Origin: an uncultured Devosia sp.
GTDB taxonomy: Bacteria; Pseudomonadota; Alphaproteobacteria; Rhizobiales; Devosiaceae
NCBI GenBank assembly: GCA_934553185.1
Contig: CAKTFF010000016.1
Span: forward strand, 1-15,253
Length of the DNA stretch: 15,253 nucleotides
Reading direction: 5' to 3'
The notes under the pieces were generated by a model. The model ran no database searches, had not been told where the DNA came from, and saw only the letters and a program-made list of their open reading frames with translations. This document shows, one piece after another, positions 13,397-15,253 of this stretch. A program made the position numbers and the translations under genes. Position 1 is the first letter of the stretch, and each line of letters starts with the position of its first letter.

Positions 13397-13750
13397 ATGA
13401 ACTCAATGCATGGTCTTCCTCCCGACTACTCGCAGTTCTCGATTGAAGAGATCGAACTGATCTACGAGCGCTTTCGCGCGGCGATCTTAGTCACCACGCA
13501 TGCTCTTTGCGCAGTTCAGTTCAAAGAGCCGACACCTGGACGCACGCGTCCGGGCCTACAGTTTCTCGAAGAGCGACTCATTGGCTCGTTATCGGACGAC
13601 CTAGCCATGATGGTCGAATTCTTGCGCGCGGCCAGGTTTCCCAATGCTGCTCAGCGGGATCGGGCGCAACGCCTCATCCTGCGATACGAACTGGACCAAG
13701 GGCTCGATATTTACGAGAACATCACAACCCAAGCAGATCGCGCAGCTTGA
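13397..13750 (+). CDS. Hypothetical helical protein (117 aa)
   Basis: I do not recognise this 117-residue protein. It reads as soluble and mainly helical: an IEEIELIYERFRAA helix near residue 16, a middle segment EERLIGSLSDDLAMMVEFLR, and a C-terminal helix with several Arg and Glu residues. There is no signal peptide, membrane segment or DNA-binding motif I can name. No Shine-Dalgarno lies before ATG 13397 or the alternative ATG 13406, but a stem-loop and palindrome do. It stops six bases before the end of the opposing integrase gene. Codon use is less GC-biased than in the structural genes. It may be a regulator or an accessory cargo gene. Confidence 0.55.
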   Translation: MNSMHGLPPDYSQFSIEEIELIYERFRAAILVTTHALCAVQFKEPTPGRTRPGLQFLEERLIGSLSDDLAMMVEFLRAARFPNAAQRDRAQRLILRYELDQGLDIYENITTQADRAA

Positions 13751-13756
13751 AGTTTG

Positions 13757-15115
13757 CTACGCCTCGGCCGCGAGGCCGGGGCCCCTAGCATCCCGTTGCC
13801 ACGGGAAGGCCATTTGCTCCAGCAGCGACATCTTCTGCTCAAGCGTCGTGCCTGAACCGTACTCCGGCCTGCCCAGTTCGTGACCCATGAGGTCCACCTG
13901 CATGCGATCTTGGGCGCCGGCCGCAAGCAAACGATCCTGGAACGAATGGCGCAGAGAATAGAGCACATGCTTAGGTGTGGGCTTCAGTCCGTTCTCAGCC
14001 AAGAACTTGTTTACAGCCGATGAGAGACTGTCACCCTTGTCATGATAGCGCACAAACCCTTCTGGGCATTGACGTGCGGCCCAAAGAGCGCACCCGACCA
14101 GCGGTATCGTGCGAACTGACTGAGCGCTTTTCTGCTCTCGGTCGTCCCGCTCTTCAACGGCGATGTGCGGTATTTTCGCGTCGAGCCTGATATCCTCCGG
14201 GCGCAGGTTGCACGCCTCGCTGGGTCGCATGCCTGTCTCGACGATCATGTAGACGATCATGCGTGCCTCTTTATTGAGGCCGTCGAGTGCCCCAGGCGCG
14301 AGCAGCTTGTCCTTGATGAAGTCGAGCGGGTAGGGCGGTCTCTTCCTACCTTTGCTCTTGTGCTTTTTATCTTTGATCCGCAGGTTTTCCCAAGGCTCGC
14401 CGTAGGTAGTGGAAAGCGCTAGGTCGACGACCGTCAGCATACCCTTGATATCGGACATAGTCCGGTTGGCGCTGGCCGAGGTCACCTGGCCGGCAGCGGT
14501 ACGATCGACCCAGTGTTGGCGATATCGCAGCGCATCTGCCTTAGTGATGGTGTGCAGTGCTTTGTCACCGATCACGTCGATAGCCACCTGGGCCGAGGTG
14601 CGGCGCTGGCCTTCATGGCGCTTTATCTGCCCTGGAGATTTTCCCCGAAGCGCCACCTTGTTGTGCTCGAAATAGGCGTCGTACAGGGTGCTGAGCTTTA
14701 TCTCGACGTCAGGCGCTCCACCGATCAGCGCCTCGACCACGGGCTTTTGTTTTATCTCGTCAGCCAAGTCTTGGACGCGCGGCATCAGGTCTTCAAGAGG
14801 CCCCGCGGCGAGGTCGGCGATGCTGCGGTAGCTATATCCCCTCAAACTGGCAAGCTTCACGGCAGACTCGTAGCGCTGCCAGCTATGCTTGGCATCGCGG
14901 CCGGTAAGCAGCGCAGCCCAGAGGGTCTCCAGCGCGTCGTCGATCTGTCGAGCCTTGATGGCGGCCTCGGTCGCGTTCTCGGTCTTCAAGCTCTTGCGGA
15001 TAACGCCTCGGCTGTCGAGGTCTGCCAATTCCTTGGGCACCCTCCGAACATAGAAGTATTTGCCGCTGCTGGCGCGGCGTGAGATGCGATCGGGTTCGGC
15101 CACGGTGGTGCCCAT
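13757..15115 (-). CDS. Phage integrase, tyrosine recombinase
   Basis: The 452-residue protein is a site-specific tyrosine recombinase that would integrate and excise the phage at the att site. Residues about 15-70 resemble the DUF6538-like N-terminal domain (YFYVRRVPKEL, then RKSLKT). Residues about 140-240 form the core-binding helical domain. In the catalytic domain I see Arg297 (ETGMRPSE), Lys329, Arg389 (YSLRHSF), His412 (GHE) and the nucleophile Tyr419 (YGSG). The first residue of the HxxR box is Tyr386 instead of His, a substitution I believe to be common in this group. The ATG at 15115 has no clear Shine-Dalgarno, and the frame upstream is closed by a stop without another good start. 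It faces the late genes, convergent with gene 13397-13750. Confidence 0.93.
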   Translation of the reverse strand: MGTTVAEPDRISRRASSGKYFYVRRVPKELADLDSRGVIRKSLKTENATEAAIKARQIDDALETLWAALLTGRDAKHSWQRYESAVKLASLRGYSYRSIADLAAGPLEDLMPRVQDLADEIKQKPVVEALIGGAPDVEIKLSTLYDAYFEHNKVALRGKSPGQIKRHEGQRRTSAQVAIDVIGDKALHTITKADALRYRQHWVDRTAAGQVTSASANRTMSDIKGMLTVVDLALSTTYGEPWENLRIKDKKHKSKGRKRPPYPLDFIKDKLLAPGALDGLNKEARMIVYMIVETGMRPSEACNLRPEDIRLDAKIPHIAVEERDDREQKSAQSVRTIPLVGCALWAARQCPEGFVRYHDKGDSLSSAVNKFLAENGLKPTPKHVLYSLRHSFQDRLLAAGAQDRMQVDLMGHELGRPEYGSGTTLEQKMSLLEQMAFPWQRDARGPGLAAEA

Positions 15116-15149
15116 GTTGCACGCTTGTAGCGCTTTTGTTGCACGTTTG
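15115..15149. repeat. Two 13-bp direct repeats, 22 bp apart, at the integrase start
   Basis: TGTTGCACGCTTG (15115-15127) and TGTTGCACGTTTG (15137-15149) match at 12 of 13 positions. Their 22-bp period puts both on the same face of the helix, and the first overlaps the integrase start codon. This arrangement fits arm-type integrase or excisionase sites, or an operator controlling integrase expression. Confidence 0.5.
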
Positions 15150-15253
15150 AACCAGCGGGCGCAAGGTCCTTAAACCTGACCACATCCTAAGAGACTGTTA
15201 TACAATGGGAAAATTGCATTAGCCTGCAAGAACCTGTGGTATGCCGGGAGGGG
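15150..15253. other. Probable attachment region; no gene seen
   Basis: The last 104 bases hold no ORF of note. The att core is expected here because integrase genes lie next to their att site, but the core cannot be defined without the other end of the prophage. The final bases resemble the start of a tRNA gene only loosely and run off the window. Confidence 0.3.
15176..15204 (+). promoter_or_regulatory. Possible promoter pair in the integrase upstream region
   Basis: On the plus strand CTGACC (15176-15181) and TATACA (15199-15204) are 17 bases apart and resemble a -35/-10 pair directing transcription rightward. On the minus strand TATAAC (15202-15197) overlaps it and is a plausible -10 box for the integrase, but a good -35 is not placed at the usual distance. 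Both are weak predictions. Confidence 0.25.

Noticed and set aside
15140..15175. tRNA 3' fragment upstream of the integrase, as an att core
   Set aside because: GGTTCAAAC on the minus strand looks like a T-loop, but the flanking bases do not pair as a T-stem.
15226..15253. Possible tRNA gene start at the right edge
   Set aside because: GCCGGGAGGGG loosely resembles a tRNA-Leu 5' end, but position 8 is not T and the window ends before any arm can be checked.
1..15253. CRISPR array, insertion sequence or rRNA
   Set aside because: I saw no regularly spaced repeats with unique spacers, no transposase-like frame or terminal inverted repeats, and no rRNA-like sequence.

Overview
This window is the late end of a temperate tailed-phage genome, almost certainly a prophage or close relative with a lambda-like long flexible (siphovirus) tail. 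The high-GC coding style, GTGA start/stop overlaps and protein families (NlpC/P60 tail peptidase, TipJ-type tail tip protein, GrlR-like protein, integrase with a DUF6538-like N-terminus) suggest an alphaproteobacterial host, probably Hyphomicrobiales. The genus cannot be fixed from sequence alone. All family calls come from reading motifs; no database search was run.

Layout, left to right. 1-5434: tail-tip module on the plus strand, with the C-terminus of a DUF1833-like tail protein, a K-like NlpC/P60 peptidase, a 1234-residue J/TipJ tail tip protein and two small downstream tail proteins. The module is interrupted between the peptidase and J by a small plus-strand gene and an opposing GrlR-family gene. 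5437-5742: a second interruption of the same design, a small plus-strand ORF running into an opposing minus-strand gene of unknown function. 5809-10344: receptor-binding module, with a fibre N-terminal-domain protein, a small fibre-associated protein and two large tandem paralogues. Each large paralogue joins a shared N-terminal region and an SGNH-hydrolase domain to a different C-terminal domain (lectin-like in the first, SPRY-like in the second). Hairpin terminators punctuate this module.

10449-12189: lysis cassette, with a GH19-type endolysin, a small two-helix holin candidate, a multi-helix membrane protein and a spanin-like protein (one membrane segment plus coiled coil). 12323-13132: an orphan D12-class adenine-N6 DNA methyltransferase preceded by a hairpin-rich leader. 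13133-13396: an AT-richer noncoding stretch unusually dense in inverted repeats. 13397-13750: an unrecognised helical protein. 13757-15115: a minus-strand tyrosine integrase, convergent with that gene. 15116-15253: direct repeats overlapping the integrase start, possible promoters and probably the attachment region; no tRNA gene could be confirmed.

How it works together: the plus-strand genes look like one late transcript building the tail tip, the receptor-binding and polysaccharide-modifying fibres and then lysing the host. The minus-strand genes (GrlR-like, 5491-5742, integrase) are oriented to be expressed independently and could act in the lysogen. The most interesting points are the duplicated and domain-swapped fibres (the second lacking the canonical catalytic Asp of SGNH enzymes), the two convergent sense/antisense insertions in the late operon, and the structured noncoding region before the 13397 gene.
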